A stretch of DNA of 64,000 nt from the NCBI GenBank assembly GCA_035293565.1, contig DATGMP010000101.1, forward strand, positions 1 to 64,000. The letters are read 5' to 3'. Source of the DNA: DATGMP01 sp035293565 (GTDB lineage Bacteria > Pseudomonadota > Alphaproteobacteria > BOG-932 > Roseiterribacteraceae). This document shows positions 41,171 through 50,520 of this stretch, in pieces. Both the position numbers and the translations under genes were made by a program. Below the pieces are notes generated by a model. It was not told the origin of the DNA and did no database searches. It worked only from the letters and a program-made list of their open reading frames with translations. Every line of letters begins with the position of its first letter. Positions within the stretch are counted from its first letter, which is position 1.

Positions 41171-41516
41171 GGGCGCTCAATGGGATGGAGAAGTTGAGAA
41201 AGGGCGCACTGATGGCGGCGGTATAGTTGGCCGCGACGTCGCTGCCGCAGCTTTGCGTGCTGGCGACATAGGTTGCAGAAATTCCGGAACCTGCCGCGCT
41301 GGATGCATAAGCCTGGATTTGGCCGGGCGTGCCGCAAATGGTTGTATCGATGGCCCCGCAACGGGCCGCCTCTTCGACTGAGTAATTGAGAACGTTCTGC
41401 GTCCAGACGACCTCGCCCACCTCGACGGTTCCCATCAGCAAAAGCAGAAGGGGGCCGAGCACGAAGGCAAACTCGAGGGAGGTTACTCCTTCGACACGGC
41501 GGAGCCAGGCGATCAT
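41151..41516 (-). CDS. TadE-like minor pilin
   Basis: A 121-residue protein with the TadE pattern: RVEGVTSLEFAFVLGPLLLLLMGTVEVGEV in one N-terminal helix, preceded by a short basic stretch, with a glutamate in the helix entry. Cysteines at RCGAIDTTICG, QSCGS and HACYPK could form disulfides. In the tad system TadE and TadF are prepilin-peptidase substrates and minor pilins. The start at 41516 overlaps the previous gene by 4 bases. The frame extends further upstream, but that part overlaps the next gene. Confidence 0.82.
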   Translation of the reverse strand: MIAWLRRVEGVTSLEFAFVLGPLLLLLMGTVEVGEVVWTQNVLNYSVEEAARCGAIDTTICGTPGQIQAYASSAAGSGISATYVASTQSCGSDVAANYTAAISAPFLNFSIPLSAHACYPK

Positions 41517-42013
41517 GGGATTCTGAGGACCGATTTGCTTGTCAGAGTGTACGAGCTTTGAATGAGGGGCGGAAAGGCAACGGGAGGGGTATAGGTCGTC
41601 GTGACAGTGACGCTGACGTAATTGCCCGGGGTCGCACCGTCCCCACAGGTGGCGCAGCTTCCCGGCGCGCCGCCCAGCGTCAGCGAAGTTCCGTTCGGGC
41701 AGCCGCAATTTTCCTGCGAGCTCACGGCGCCGGCGCCGAGTGAAACGGGCGTGGCGCTGGTCGCCGCTTCCTGAATCTGCGCGCTGTCATAGCCGTGGAG
41801 CAGCGCGTATTCGGCGCCGGCTTGGGCGGCCTCCTTGACCTGCATCTGCGAATAAAGGCCGAGCCCGATATCGAGCACCGGGATGGGAATGGCGATCAGC
41901 ATTGGTGCGAGAAGCCCGAATTCCAAAGCCGAGACGGCGCTGGTGTCGCGAATGACGCGCTGAACGACCTCTAGCAGACGCCGGAAGGCAAAGCTCGACC
42001 ACCGCATGCACAT
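41513..42013 (-). CDS. TadE-family minor pilin
   Basis: A 166-residue protein. The N-terminal helix is TSAVSALEFGLLAPMLIAIPIPVLDIGLGLY, followed by QMQVKEAAQAGAEYALLHGY, the TadE signature. A Cys-rich middle (ENCGCPNGT, SCATCGDG) and a threonine-rich strand region follow. It would be cleaved by the CpaA peptidase and act in pilus assembly. It is the first gene of the leftward unit of three minor pilins and is divergent from the major pilin gene. Confidence 0.84.
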   Translation of the reverse strand: MCMRWSSFAFRRLLEVVQRVIRDTSAVSALEFGLLAPMLIAIPIPVLDIGLGLYSQMQVKEAAQAGAEYALLHGYDSAQIQEAATSATPVSLGAGAVSSQENCGCPNGTSLTLGGAPGSCATCGDGATPGNYVSVTVTTTYTPPVAFPPLIQSSYTLTSKSVLRIP

Positions 42014-42316
42014 GGTTTCCGTATCCGATATGGCCGTCAGTCGACCTACCGGACTCCGATTAAGTCGCGACTTGCTAATTTCACGTGAAGAATCGCAAGG
42101 ACTTGCACGAAACTTTAGAGGTAATTTTTACCAACTTTCTTCAAATATGAATGGTAAATGGCTGTATCATCTCAACCGTCGATCAAATTCGGATTTCCAT
42201 AAAATTTAACAGAAGAACCATTTGAATTACCCCATATTTATTTCTCTCGTTATGCCTTCGTTAAGCGCTGCCCCCGATTATCCCCACGGTATCAATCCTA
42301 ACCCTGGGGGTCAGAC
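42014..42316. promoter_or_regulatory. AT-rich divergent control region of the tad locus
   Basis: A 303-base gap between the leftward TadE unit and the rightward Flp pilin. It is AT-rich from about 42100 to 42260. No coding frame is convincing. A TTCGTTAAGC element sits about 60 bases before the pilin ATG and a GATTAAG element near 42060, but neither makes a full CtrA or sigma-54 site that I can support. The pilin ATG at 42317 follows GGGGGTC. Confidence 0.5.
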
Positions 42317-42478
42317 ATGTTCCGCAAGCTTAAATCCTTCCTCCGCAACAATTCGGCCGTGACCGCGCTCGAGTATGGTGTGATTGCCGCCGCGATCGTT
42401 GTAGCCGTCGCCGCGACCGTCGGCGCTGTCGGCAATAACATCAAGGTCACCTTCAACAATATCGCCGCTGCTCTCTAA
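42317..42478 (+). CDS. flp: Flp/Fap-type major pilin
   Basis: A 53-residue pilin. A basic leader (MFRKLKSFLRN) precedes the processed helix SAVTALEYGVIAAAIVVAVA, in which the glutamate-tyrosine of ALEYG is the Flp hallmark; cleavage by the prepilin peptidase would fall after the leader, before the hydrophobic helix. The tail NNIKVTFNNIAAAL matches other Flp pilins. It is the only pilin-like subunit on the plus strand and starts the operon. It is short, and easily missed by automatic gene calls. Confidence 0.95.
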   Translation: MFRKLKSFLRNNSAVTALEYGVIAAAIVVAVAATVGAVGNNIKVTFNNIAAAL

Positions 42479-42533
42479 TCCCCGCGGACCGGGGGCGGCG
42501 AAAGCCGCTTCCCGGCTGCTTGGAGACGGGCCG

Positions 42534-43034
42534 ATGACTGTGTTGCACACAATTCTCCTACTTATGTTCGTCTGTCTCCTCCTCTATGCGGCGTACTGCG
42601 ATGTTCGGCGCTTCGAAATCCCGAACGCGGCGCCGCTGGCGTTGCTCGGCCTTTTCCCCCTGTTCGCGGCCACGTCGAAAACCGAAATTCCAATGTTTAC
42701 GACCGCAATCGTCGCACTGCTCATCCTCGGCATCGGCATTCTCCTTTTCGCCAAGGGCGTAATGGGCGCCGGCGACGTCAAGCTGTTCGCCGCCGCAAGC
42801 CTCTGGATCGGCCCTGGACACTGCTTCGATTTCGTCACGGACACGGCTGCAATTGGGGGGATCCTGGGTCTCGTCCTACTGACCGGCATTGGCCGCAAAC
42901 TCTTTGATTGGATGCGCGCCGAGAGCGCCGGCGTCACGGCCAGGGCCTGGGGGTTCAAGCGTCCGATGCCCTATGGCGTTGCGATCAGCGCCGGAGCGCT
43001 CCTGACGCTCCTCCAACCGGCATTTTTGGAATAG
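42534..43034 (+). CDS. cpaA: Prepilin peptidase CpaA/TadV
   Basis: A 166-residue inner membrane aspartic peptidase (A24 family) with about 4-5 helices. The catalytic aspartates are in YCDVRRFEIPN (residues about 21-31) and MGAGDVKLFAA (GxGD). It removes the leader from the Flp pilin and the TadE/TadF minor pilins. Its C-terminal RPMPYGVAISAGALL is normal for the family. It follows the pilin by 55 bases and precedes cpaB by 9 bases. Confidence 0.93.
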   Translation: MTVLHTILLLMFVCLLLYAAYCDVRRFEIPNAAPLALLGLFPLFAATSKTEIPMFTTAIVALLILGIGILLFAKGVMGAGDVKLFAAASLWIGPGHCFDFVTDTAAIGGILGLVLLTGIGRKLFDWMRAESAGVTARAWGFKRPMPYGVAISAGALLTLLQPAFLE

Positions 43035-43043
43035 GGGCGAAAG

Positions 43044-43928
43044 ATGCAGTCAAGAAGCCTCGTCCTTACGGTTCTCGCGCTCTTTTTCGCAATCGGCGCT
43101 TTCATCCTGGCCCGCGCCTGGCTGTCGAACCAGCCGACGGCCGTTCCCGTCACAGCCGCACCGCCCCCGGCCGCGCATCAGGTCCTGGTCGCTAAGGGTC
43201 AAATGCCGCTGGGTCAGATCCTGAAGCCGTCCGACCTCGTCTGGCAAGCCTGGCCGGAGGGCGACGTCAATGACAGCTACATCGTCCAGGGCGCAAAGGC
43301 GCCGACCGACTTTGCCGGCTGGGTCGTTCGTTCGCCCCTGGGCAAGGGCGAACCTGTGACCACGGACAAGATCGTGGCGCCGGGCGATCGCGGTTTCTTC
43401 GCCGCCGTACTGAGGACCGGCATGCGGGCGGTATCGATCGGCGTCGATGCAACCTCCGGCATCGCGGGCTTCGTCTTCCCCGGTGACCAGGTGGACATCC
43501 TGCTCACGCATACCCTGCCCGCCGAGGATTCGTCGCAACCGCACAAGGCCACCGAAACCATCCTCAGGGACGTCCGCGTCCTGGCAATCGATCAGCGGGT
43601 TTCGAACAAGCCGTCGGAACCGGTGCTGGTCCACAACGTCACGGTGGAAGTGACGCCCAAGGAGAGCGAGATGATCGCCGTTGCGACGGCGATGGGCAAA
43701 TTGTCGCTCAGCCTTCGCAGCATCGCGCAAGCCGCAGACGACGAGGAGCTCGCGCCCGCCACCGATCCGCTGCCCATGCCGATCGCCGATCGCAAGCACC
43801 AGACCTACACGCTCGATACGCAAGCGAGCCGCCTCTTGAGCGCCACTGACGACCTCGTGCCGGCACATGTCACCGTGCTCCACGGCGCCCAAACCGAGGA
43901 AGTCGTATTCGGAGCCCTCCACAAGTGA
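43044..43928 (+). CDS. cpaB: Flp pilus assembly protein CpaB
   Basis: A 294-residue protein, anchored by an N-terminal helix (LVLTVLALFFAIGAFILA), with an SAF domain at about 50-110 (HQVLVAKGQMPLGQILKPSDLVWQ) and the RcpC/CpaB domain beyond (MRAVSIGVDATSGIAGFVFPGDQVDILLTH). It is periplasmic and helps to assemble the secretin. It overlaps cpaC by 4 bases (GTGA). The C-terminal residues are close to those of other CpaB proteins. Confidence 0.93.
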   Translation: MQSRSLVLTVLALFFAIGAFILARAWLSNQPTAVPVTAAPPPAAHQVLVAKGQMPLGQILKPSDLVWQAWPEGDVNDSYIVQGAKAPTDFAGWVVRSPLGKGEPVTTDKIVAPGDRGFFAAVLRTGMRAVSIGVDATSGIAGFVFPGDQVDILLTHTLPAEDSSQPHKATETILRDVRVLAIDQRVSNKPSEPVLVHNVTVEVTPKESEMIAVATAMGKLSLSLRSIAQAADDEELAPATDPLPMPIADRKHQTYTLDTQASRLLSATDDLVPAHVTVLHGAQTEEVVFGALHK

Positions 43929-46159
43929 GCCGCCCAATTCACACCATCGCGCGCGCCGCGCTCGCCCTCTCGCTAACCGCGGCAGCTCCGACTTTTGCCG
44001 AGAGCTACGGCGCGCCTGACAGCGCTCCCGCCCATGTCGTCGTCACCGCGACCGACGCAGCCTGGGTTCGGGTTCATTGGGCCGACGGCAAAACCTGGAC
44101 GCGCACGCTTCAGCCCGGCGATTCCTACCGTGTCCCCGATCGCCCCGGCGTCATGCTCGACACGGGCAACATCAAGGCTCTGCGCGTTTCCGTCGACGGA
44201 ACCGAGAAATCCTTCGTCGGTACAATGGGCAAAAGCATCGTCCAGCATGATCTGCCGATCGACGCGCACGAGCTGGGCGACGCGGCGCGCACGCAATCGA
44301 GCGAGGCGCCACCCTTCAGGGCCGAGGCGGCGCCCAAACCGATCACCGCCGCGGCGCCCGAGCAGCAGCCCGAGGCAAAGCCGATCGCAATGGCTTCGGT
44401 GGCGCCGGTTCATGCCGTGCGCACGCCGATCAAATCGGCTCAGACGCCGGTTGCTCCGGCTCAGGCTCCCGCCGCGCCGCCCGCGCCTACCCCGGTCGTC
44501 GCCGTGGCACCGGCACCGACCGCGCCCGCGCCGGCCGCGCTCGTGGCTGTGCCGCCGGCTCGGGCTCCGGCCCCGGTCGCGCCGGCGGCGTCGACTCCCG
44601 TTGCCGCGGCTCCGATCGCCTCGGTTCAGCCGGCACCGGTCCCGGCGCCCGTGCGGCCTCAGCCCGAGCCCGCGCGCCCGATCAAGACAGAGCCCACGAC
44701 CGTCGTTGCCGATCAGCGTGGGATCGAGCTCGAAATCGGCAAAGGCACGGTGATCCAGCTTCGTCGCGCCGCCTCGACCGTCTTCGTCGCCAATCCGGCG
44801 ATCGCCGACGTTCAGGTGAAATCGCCGACGCTGATCTATGTGATGGCCAAGGCGCCGGGGGAGACATCGCTCTTCGCGTCCGACGCGGGCGACCACATCC
44901 TGCTTCAAGCCCCTATCCGCGTGACGCTCAACCTCTCGCGGCTGCGCACCACGCTAAACCAGCTGCTGCCCGGCGAGCCGATCAAGGTCGATTCGATCGA
45001 GGGCGCGATCGTGCTGACCGGGGCTGTCTCCAGCCCTGCCCATTCGGCCGACGCGCAAGCGATCGCCGCGCTGTTCGCCAATCAACAGGCGCAACAGCAA
45101 AATCAGGGGCAGGCGAGCACGACCAACCAGAGCGGTATGCAGTTCAACGTCCAGAGCAGCATGACTCCGCTTGGAAACAGTGGTCAGAACGGCGGCGGCC
45201 AGAGCAACGGCGGCAACGGACAAGGATCGCAAAACACCCAGGCGGCAACACCGCCCTCGGTGATCAATCGACTGGCGGTGATCGCGCCCAACCAGGTCAA
45301 TCTCAGGGTGCGTGTCGCCGAAGTCGCTCGCAATACGCTCCGCGAGCTGGGAATCAACTGGAACCATACCTCGGGTGTCGGCGGCCACTACACCTTCAGC
45401 ACCGATAATCCCGTTCTGCTGCCCAACCAGTTCGAGGAAAATCTGCTGCGGGTCGGCCTCTTCGGTCCGGCTGCGAATCCCATTACCGCTCAGCTGGACG
45501 CGATGGCGCAGGAAGGGCTGATCACGACGCTGGCCGAGCCGAACCTCACGGCCATGTCCGGCCAGACGGCGAGCTTCCTCGCGGGCGGCGAATTCCCGAT
45601 CCCGGTGGCGACCGCCACCTCGAACGGCATCCCGACCGTGACCATCGAATTCAAGAAATACGGTGTTGCGATCGACTTCGTGCCGACCATTCTCGACAGC
45701 CACCGGATCAGTCTCCGCATCCGGTCCGAAGTGAGCCAGCTGACGCAGCAGGGCGCAATCCAAAGCAACGGCATCACCATCCCGGCGATCCAAGTGCGCC
45801 GAGCCGAAACCTCGGTCGAGCTCGGCAGCGGCGACAGCTTCGCGATTGCCGGTCTGCTCCAGAACAATGGCGAGCACGATATCTCCAAGATCCCGGCGCT
45901 GGGCGATCTGCCGGTATTGGGCCCGCTCTTCCGATCCGACCGCTATCAGCGCCAGGAAACCGAACTCGTGGTCCTCGTGACGCCGGTTCTCGTGCAGCCG
46001 ACCGCCGTCGCCGGCTCCACGCCCCTCGACGGCCTCACCCGCCCTGATGATGTCAACCGCGAAGTTACCGGTGCCCCCTATCTTCAGACTCCGGCTGGAT
46101 CGCCAAGCCATGGCGGCGAGCAGGTTCTGATCGGCCCCGCCGGCTTCCAACTGAACTGA
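43925..46159 (+). CDS. cpaC: Secretin CpaC with an added DUF4115-like N-terminal domain
   Basis: A 744-residue outer membrane secretin starting at GTG. After a signal peptide (cleavage near residue 26) residues 36-117 resemble the C-terminal domain of RodZ (DUF4115): AAWVRVHWADGKTW, LQPGDSYRVPDRPGVMLDTGN, LRVSVDGTEK. A long Ala/Pro-rich linker runs to about residue 255. The pilus N-domain then begins (IELEIGKGTVIQLRRAAS), followed by a BON-like part, a Gln/Asn/Gly-rich patch, and the secretin core (about 450-690, with LAGGEFPIPVA and VELGSGDSFAIAGLL). The typical CpaC is much shorter, so the extra 230 residues are unusual. Confidence 0.9.
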   Translation: MSRPIHTIARAALALSLTAAAPTFAESYGAPDSAPAHVVVTATDAAWVRVHWADGKTWTRTLQPGDSYRVPDRPGVMLDTGNIKALRVSVDGTEKSFVGTMGKSIVQHDLPIDAHELGDAARTQSSEAPPFRAEAAPKPITAAAPEQQPEAKPIAMASVAPVHAVRTPIKSAQTPVAPAQAPAAPPAPTPVVAVAPAPTAPAPAALVAVPPARAPAPVAPAASTPVAAAPIASVQPAPVPAPVRPQPEPARPIKTEPTTVVADQRGIELEIGKGTVIQLRRAASTVFVANPAIADVQVKSPTLIYVMAKAPGETSLFASDAGDHILLQAPIRVTLNLSRLRTTLNQLLPGEPIKVDSIEGAIVLTGAVSSPAHSADAQAIAALFANQQAQQQNQGQASTTNQSGMQFNVQSSMTPLGNSGQNGGGQSNGGNGQGSQNTQAATPPSVINRLAVIAPNQVNLRVRVAEVARNTLRELGINWNHTSGVGGHYTFSTDNPVLLPNQFEENLLRVGLFGPAANPITAQLDAMAQEGLITTLAEPNLTAMSGQTASFLAGGEFPIPVATATSNGIPTVTIEFKKYGVAIDFVPTILDSHRISLRIRSEVSQLTQQGAIQSNGITIPAIQVRRAETSVELGSGDSFAIAGLLQNNGEHDISKIPALGDLPVLGPLFRSDRYQRQETELVVLVTPVLVQPTAVAGSTPLDGLTRPDDVNREVTGAPYLQTPAGSPSHGGEQVLIGPAGFQLN

Positions 46160-46164
46160 AGATC

Positions 46165-46821
46165 ATGCGCGCCAAGCTCCTCCTTCCGTTCTTCGCCCTT
46201 CTCGCCGGATGCGCCGACTTCACGACCCAATGGACGCCGGACGACTCGCCGAAGGCGATCCGGGTCGATGTCGCGCGTAGCAGCTATGAGGTCCGCTTCG
46301 CGGCGGGATCCGCGAGCCTCGGGCCCGCCGAGACGACCCGACTTGCGCGCTTTGTCGAGACCGGCGGCATCCGGCCGCAGGATCGCATAGCGCTCGAGCA
46401 AGCCGATGCGCTGGGCAAGCTCGCCGAGCGGCGACGTGACGCGCTCTTGAAGGCGCTGAGGACCAATGGCGTGGGCGCCGCCGCGTCGGTCGCCATGGTA
46501 CCCAAGGTCGGCCGCGATCGGGTTGTGATCGAGATCGAGCGCGGTGTGGCGGCGTCACCGCCTTGCCCCGATTGGAGCAAGCCCCCGATCGATTACTCGG
46601 CGCAGGTTTCGAGCAATTTCGGTTGCGCGACCGCGAGCAATCTTGCGGCGATGGCCGCCGATCCGACCGATCTGCTGCACGCTCAGCCGAACGCGCGCGC
46701 GGAGGGCAGCGTGGCGGCCGGCGCCGTCCAAGGCTACCACGACCATCAAGCTTATGGGGCGCCGCAGGCCCCGTCGCCGTACTCGACCGATTTCTACGCG
46801 ACCGAAACAACATCGCAATGA
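46165..46821 (+). CDS. cpaD: Pilus assembly lipoprotein CpaD
   Basis: A 218-residue lipoprotein with lipobox LLAGC (cysteine at 16). The mature domain has the CpaD motif series: YEVRFAAGSASLGPAETTRLARFV, ERRRDALLKALRTNGV, VIEIERGVAASPPCPDWSKPP, and NFGCATASNLAAMAADPTDLL. It is an outer membrane partner of the secretin. It overlaps cpaE by 4 bases (ATGA). Confidence 0.92.
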   Translation: MRAKLLLPFFALLAGCADFTTQWTPDDSPKAIRVDVARSSYEVRFAAGSASLGPAETTRLARFVETGGIRPQDRIALEQADALGKLAERRRDALLKALRTNGVGAAASVAMVPKVGRDRVVIEIERGVAASPPCPDWSKPPIDYSAQVSSNFGCATASNLAAMAADPTDLLHAQPNARAEGSVAAGAVQGYHDHQAYGAPQAPSPYSTDFYATETTSQ

Positions 46822-48002
46822 CTGCAACGCGCCCCATGCTGATGCCATCACGCGATGCCGACTCCGGAGACCATCTGGCGATGGCCTCCGCGCTATTGGC
46901 CGAGCGCGGGGCTGACTACGCGGCGCTCGTCGGCGATCGCGCGCATATTCTCGATCGCCTCTCCGGCGGAGCCAAACCGCGGATCCTCTTACTTGATATC
47001 TGTACGGCGATCGAGCCCGCGGCCGATGTCGCGGCGATCCGCGCCGCCGTGGGAACGGTGCCGCAGCTTCTGGTCTTCGGCCGCGTCAACGATGTCCACG
47101 TCTTTCGCGCGCTGCTCGATGCCGGCGCTGCCGATTATGTACCGGTGCCGGTGGCGCGCGAGACGTTGGCCGCGGCCATCGACAAGCTTCTCGCGTCGGC
47201 GCAGCCGGCGGCCAGTACCCCGGGTATTGGCCAAGCCGTCGCGGTGATCGGCACTAGAGGCGGTGTCGGCGCCTCGACCGTTGCCGTCACTCTGGGTTGG
47301 ATTCTGGCTGAGGAAGGTCGCAAGCGCACGGCGTTGCTGGATCTGGATCTTCAGTTCGGCACCCTGGCGTTATCGCTCGACGTCGATCCCGGCCGCGGCC
47401 TTCGCGACGCGCTGGAACAACCCGAGCGCGTCGACGGGCTCTATATCGATCGCGCCGCGGTTAAGGTCGGAACGAACCTTTACGCTTTTTCTGCCGAGGA
47501 GCCGGTCGACGACACGCTCGCCTTCGAGCCCAGCGCCGCGGGGACGCTGATCGGAGAGCTCAAACGCAAATTCGACTGGACCGTCGTCGATGTACCGCGC
47601 GGCATGCCGGATCTCGCCCGCGAGGTGCTGGCCCAATCCTCTTACGCCATCATCGTCGCCGACTGTACGCTCGCCGGGCTGCGCGACACGATCCGCCTCA
47701 ACGCGCTCGCCACAGCGAGCAATCCCGAGCAGCGTCTGATCGTCCTCAAGGGCGGGGCGCTCGGCGGTCGCGGAGGCGTCGCCCGCGGTGAGTTCGAAAA
47801 GGAGCTCGGCCGGCCCCTCGACGCCGCGATCCCCAGCGATCCCAAAGCGGCGATGGAGTCGGCGAACGCCGGACAAGCTCTTCCCCAAGCGGCACCATCG
47901 AGTCCCGTCGCGCTGGCGATTCGCCAAATCGCGACGAAGCTCGACGGCACTGCGCCGCGTCGCCGAAAATTCCGCCTGGCCCTGCCCTTCTTCAAATCAT
48001 GA
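46818..48002 (+). CDS. cpaE: CpaE/TadZ-type MinD-like localisation ATPase
   Basis: A 394-residue protein. Residues about 53-125 form a receiver-like domain without an obvious phosphorylation site; the MinD-like domain begins with GTRGGVGAST at 145-154. Both lysines of the deviant Walker A motif (KGGxGK) are missing (Arg and Ala instead), in line with the atypical ATPase site described for TadZ. It directs the pilus machine to its site in the cell, often the pole. Coupled to cpaD and cpaF by ATGA overlaps. Confidence 0.9.
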   Translation: MTATRPMLMPSRDADSGDHLAMASALLAERGADYAALVGDRAHILDRLSGGAKPRILLLDICTAIEPAADVAAIRAAVGTVPQLLVFGRVNDVHVFRALLDAGAADYVPVPVARETLAAAIDKLLASAQPAASTPGIGQAVAVIGTRGGVGASTVAVTLGWILAEEGRKRTALLDLDLQFGTLALSLDVDPGRGLRDALEQPERVDGLYIDRAAVKVGTNLYAFSAEEPVDDTLAFEPSAAGTLIGELKRKFDWTVVDVPRGMPDLAREVLAQSSYAIIVADCTLAGLRDTIRLNALATASNPEQRLIVLKGGALGGRGGVARGEFEKELGRPLDAAIPSDPKAAMESANAGQALPQAAPSSPVALAIRQIATKLDGTAPRRRKFRLALPFFKS

Positions 48003-49510
48003 GCATGTTTCGCCGCGACGCGTCGGATGGCCCCCGCGGGTCGCGCGTCACCGATCTGACCGCCCGCCGGGGCGGCCGGCCCACCGGCTTCCCGGATGTA
48101 GCGCCGCCGTCTCAGGCGGCGCCCGTTCCGTCCAACGCCACCATCGAGACGCTGAGGACGCCGCCGCTCAAACTCGAAATTCCGGCGCCGCCGCAGCGCC
48201 CCGTGCAGACGCCGATTCCAGCCGAACTCGTGCAGCGCCTGGCGGATTCGCATCGCGCCAGCGTGGATGCCGCGAAGACTCGCATCCAGCCGCTGATCAT
48301 GGACCGCATCGATGTGACCGCGGCCGCCGAGCTGCCGCGCGAAGAGTTCGAGCGGCAGTTGTTCGGCTGGGTGAACGAGCTTCTCTCGGAGACCAAGACC
48401 CAGCTCAATTTCGCCGAACAGCGGGATCTGATCGAACTGCTGATCGCCGACATGCTGGGGCTGGGTCCGCTCGAGCCGCTGCTGGCCGACGACAGCGTGA
48501 CCGACATCATGGTGAACGGACCGAAGAAGGTCTATGTCGAGCGTCGCGGCAAGCTCGAGCTCACCGACGTCACCTTCCGGGACAATGCGCATGTCATGAA
48601 CATCGCGCTCCGGATCGTGACGCGCATCGGCCGCCGCGTCGACGAATCTGTTCCGCTGGTCGACGCCCGCCTCGCCGACGGAAGCCGCGTCAACATCATC
48701 GTTCCGCCGCTGGCCATCGACGGTCCTTCGATCTCGATCCGGAAATTCTCCAAGAAATCGATCACGCTCGACACGATGGCCGAGCAGGGAAATATCTCGC
48801 CCGAGATGGCGACGCTGCTCAAGATCGCGGCACGCTGCCGGCTCAACATCCTGATTTCGGGCGGCACCGGTTCGGGCAAGACGACGTTGCTCAACGCTAT
48901 GTCGCGCATGATCGATTCCGCCGAGCGCACCGTCACGATCGAGGATGCGGCCGAGCTGCAGCTCCAGCAACCGCACGTCGTCCGCCTCGAGACGCGACCG
49001 GCCAATCTCGAAGGCGAAGGCGAGATCACGATGCGCGACCTGCTCCGCAATGCGCTCCGCATGCGTCCCGACCGCATCATCCTCGGCGAAATTCGCGGCG
49101 ACGAAGCGATCGACGTGCTGCAAGCGATGAACACCGGCCATGACGGCTCGATGAGCACCATTCACGCCAACCGCCCGCGCGAAGCATTGACGCGCCTCGA
49201 GAACATGATCGGCATGAGCGGCATCAACCTGCCGGCGCGCGCGCTCAGGACTCAGATCGCGGGCGCGGTCAACATGATTATCCAGGTGAACCGGATGCGT
49301 GACGGCATGCGGCGCGTGACTCACGTCATGGAGATCGTCGGCATGGAAGGCGACGTCATCACGACGCAGGATCTCTTCACCTTCGACTATGAGGGCGAAA
49401 GCGCCGACGGAAAGCTGCGCGGCAATTTCCGCAGCGGCGGCGTTCGTCCGCATTTCCTACCGCGCGCCGAATATTACGGCCTCGACCGCGCGCTGTTGGA
49501 GTGCATCTGA
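47999..49510 (+). CDS. cpaF: CpaF/TadA pilus assembly ATPase
   Basis: A 503-residue secretion ATPase of the VirB11/GspE superfamily. Walker A is GGTGSGKT at 288-295; the Walker B/Asp box is RIILGEIRGDEAIDVL, with the His box ATNTGHDGSMSTIHANRP. The N-terminal 100 residues are Pro-rich and the three-helix region precedes the PAS-like domain. It powers extension and, in the Caulobacter pilus, retraction. Start at 47999 overlaps cpaE by 4 bases. Confidence 0.95.
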   Translation: MSMFRRDASDGPRGSRVTDLTARRGGRPTGFPDVAPPSQAAPVPSNATIETLRTPPLKLEIPAPPQRPVQTPIPAELVQRLADSHRASVDAAKTRIQPLIMDRIDVTAAAELPREEFERQLFGWVNELLSETKTQLNFAEQRDLIELLIADMLGLGPLEPLLADDSVTDIMVNGPKKVYVERRGKLELTDVTFRDNAHVMNIALRIVTRIGRRVDESVPLVDARLADGSRVNIIVPPLAIDGPSISIRKFSKKSITLDTMAEQGNISPEMATLLKIAARCRLNILISGGTGSGKTTLLNAMSRMIDSAERTVTIEDAAELQLQQPHVVRLETRPANLEGEGEITMRDLLRNALRMRPDRIILGEIRGDEAIDVLQAMNTGHDGSMSTIHANRPREALTRLENMIGMSGINLPARALRTQIAGAVNMIIQVNRMRDGMRRVTHVMEIVGMEGDVITTQDLFTFDYEGESADGKLRGNFRSGGVRPHFLPRAEYYGLDRALLECI

Positions 49511-49511
49511 C

Positions 49512-50498
49512 ATGGGTTCCGACGGTTTCCCGCTCGCCTTCATGGCGCTCGCCTTCATGGTGATCGGCGGCGTCGGATCGCTGGTGGCGCTCGGCCCCAC
49601 GCTCCGGCGGCAACGCCAGATCAAGCGAAGGCTGACCGCCGTGGGCCGGCGCCGCATGCCGGTCCAGATGCGCGACACGCGCACCCAAAAGCTGGCGCGA
49701 AACGGCACGGGCGCGGGCCTAGATCGAACGCTTTTGAAGGTCGTACCCTGGCGCGAACAGCTGAGGCTCAGACTCGAGCGGACGGGCCGCCCGATCACCG
49801 TCGGTCGCTACATCGCGCTCTGCGGCGGCATTTTCGTGGCAATCGCCATGACCGCCGATGCCCTTCTGGGTTTGGGACCGCTCGCGAGCGTGCTGCTCGG
49901 CAGCGCGATCGGGTTGGGCATTCCGCATCTGGTCGTCGGCCGCATGGCGAAGAAGCGCGTCAACGCCTTCATGAACCTGCTGCCGGATGCCATCGAGCTG
50001 ATGGTCCGCGCGCTGCGCTCGGGCCTGCCTATCAGCGAGGCTATCATCAATGCCGGCCACGAGGTTGCCGATCCCGTCGGCGTCGAGTTCCGCCAAGTCG
50101 AAAACGCCATGAAGCTCGGCCGCGAGCTCGAGGACGTATTGTGGGAGATGGCCCGCCGCCTCGATGTGCCGGAGTTCCGGTTTCTCGTGATCAGCATGGG
50201 CATCCAGCGCGAGACCGGCGGCAACCTTGCCGACACGCTTTCAACGCTCGGCGACATGTTGAGGCGCCGGCGGCAGATGCAGCTCAAGATCAAGGCGCTC
50301 TCTTCCGAAGCCCGCTCGAGCGCGCTCGTTCTGGGATTGCTGCCGTTCGGAGTCACCGCGACCATGACATTCACTTCGCCGGACTATATCGGCCGCCTGT
50401 TCACCGACCCACGCGGCCTCATCCTTGCCGGCATCGGAATCGCGCTCATGGCGATCGGGTCGCTCGTCATGGCCAAGATCATCAACTTCGACATATGA
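49512..50498 (+). CDS. tadB: TadB inner membrane platform protein
   Basis: A 328-residue inner membrane protein of the GspF/TadB family. An N-terminal helix (FPLAFMALAFMVIGGVGSLVAL) and a further pair near the middle (ALCGGIFVAIAMTADALLGLGPLASVLLG) precede the GspF domain (FMNLLPDAIELMVRALRSGLPISEAI, FRFLVISMGIQRETGGNLADTLSTLGDMLR) and a final pair of helices. It forms the platform with TadC. It starts one base after the cpaF stop codon; the frame upstream lies inside cpaF. Confidence 0.93.
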   Translation: MGSDGFPLAFMALAFMVIGGVGSLVALGPTLRRQRQIKRRLTAVGRRRMPVQMRDTRTQKLARNGTGAGLDRTLLKVVPWREQLRLRLERTGRPITVGRYIALCGGIFVAIAMTADALLGLGPLASVLLGSAIGLGIPHLVVGRMAKKRVNAFMNLLPDAIELMVRALRSGLPISEAIINAGHEVADPVGVEFRQVENAMKLGRELEDVLWEMARRLDVPEFRFLVISMGIQRETGGNLADTLSTLGDMLRRRRQMQLKIKALSSEARSSALVLGLLPFGVTATMTFTSPDYIGRLFTDPRGLILAGIGIALMAIGSLVMAKIINFDI

Positions 50499-50520
50499 GC
50501 GCCATCAGGAGCACGGCCCG

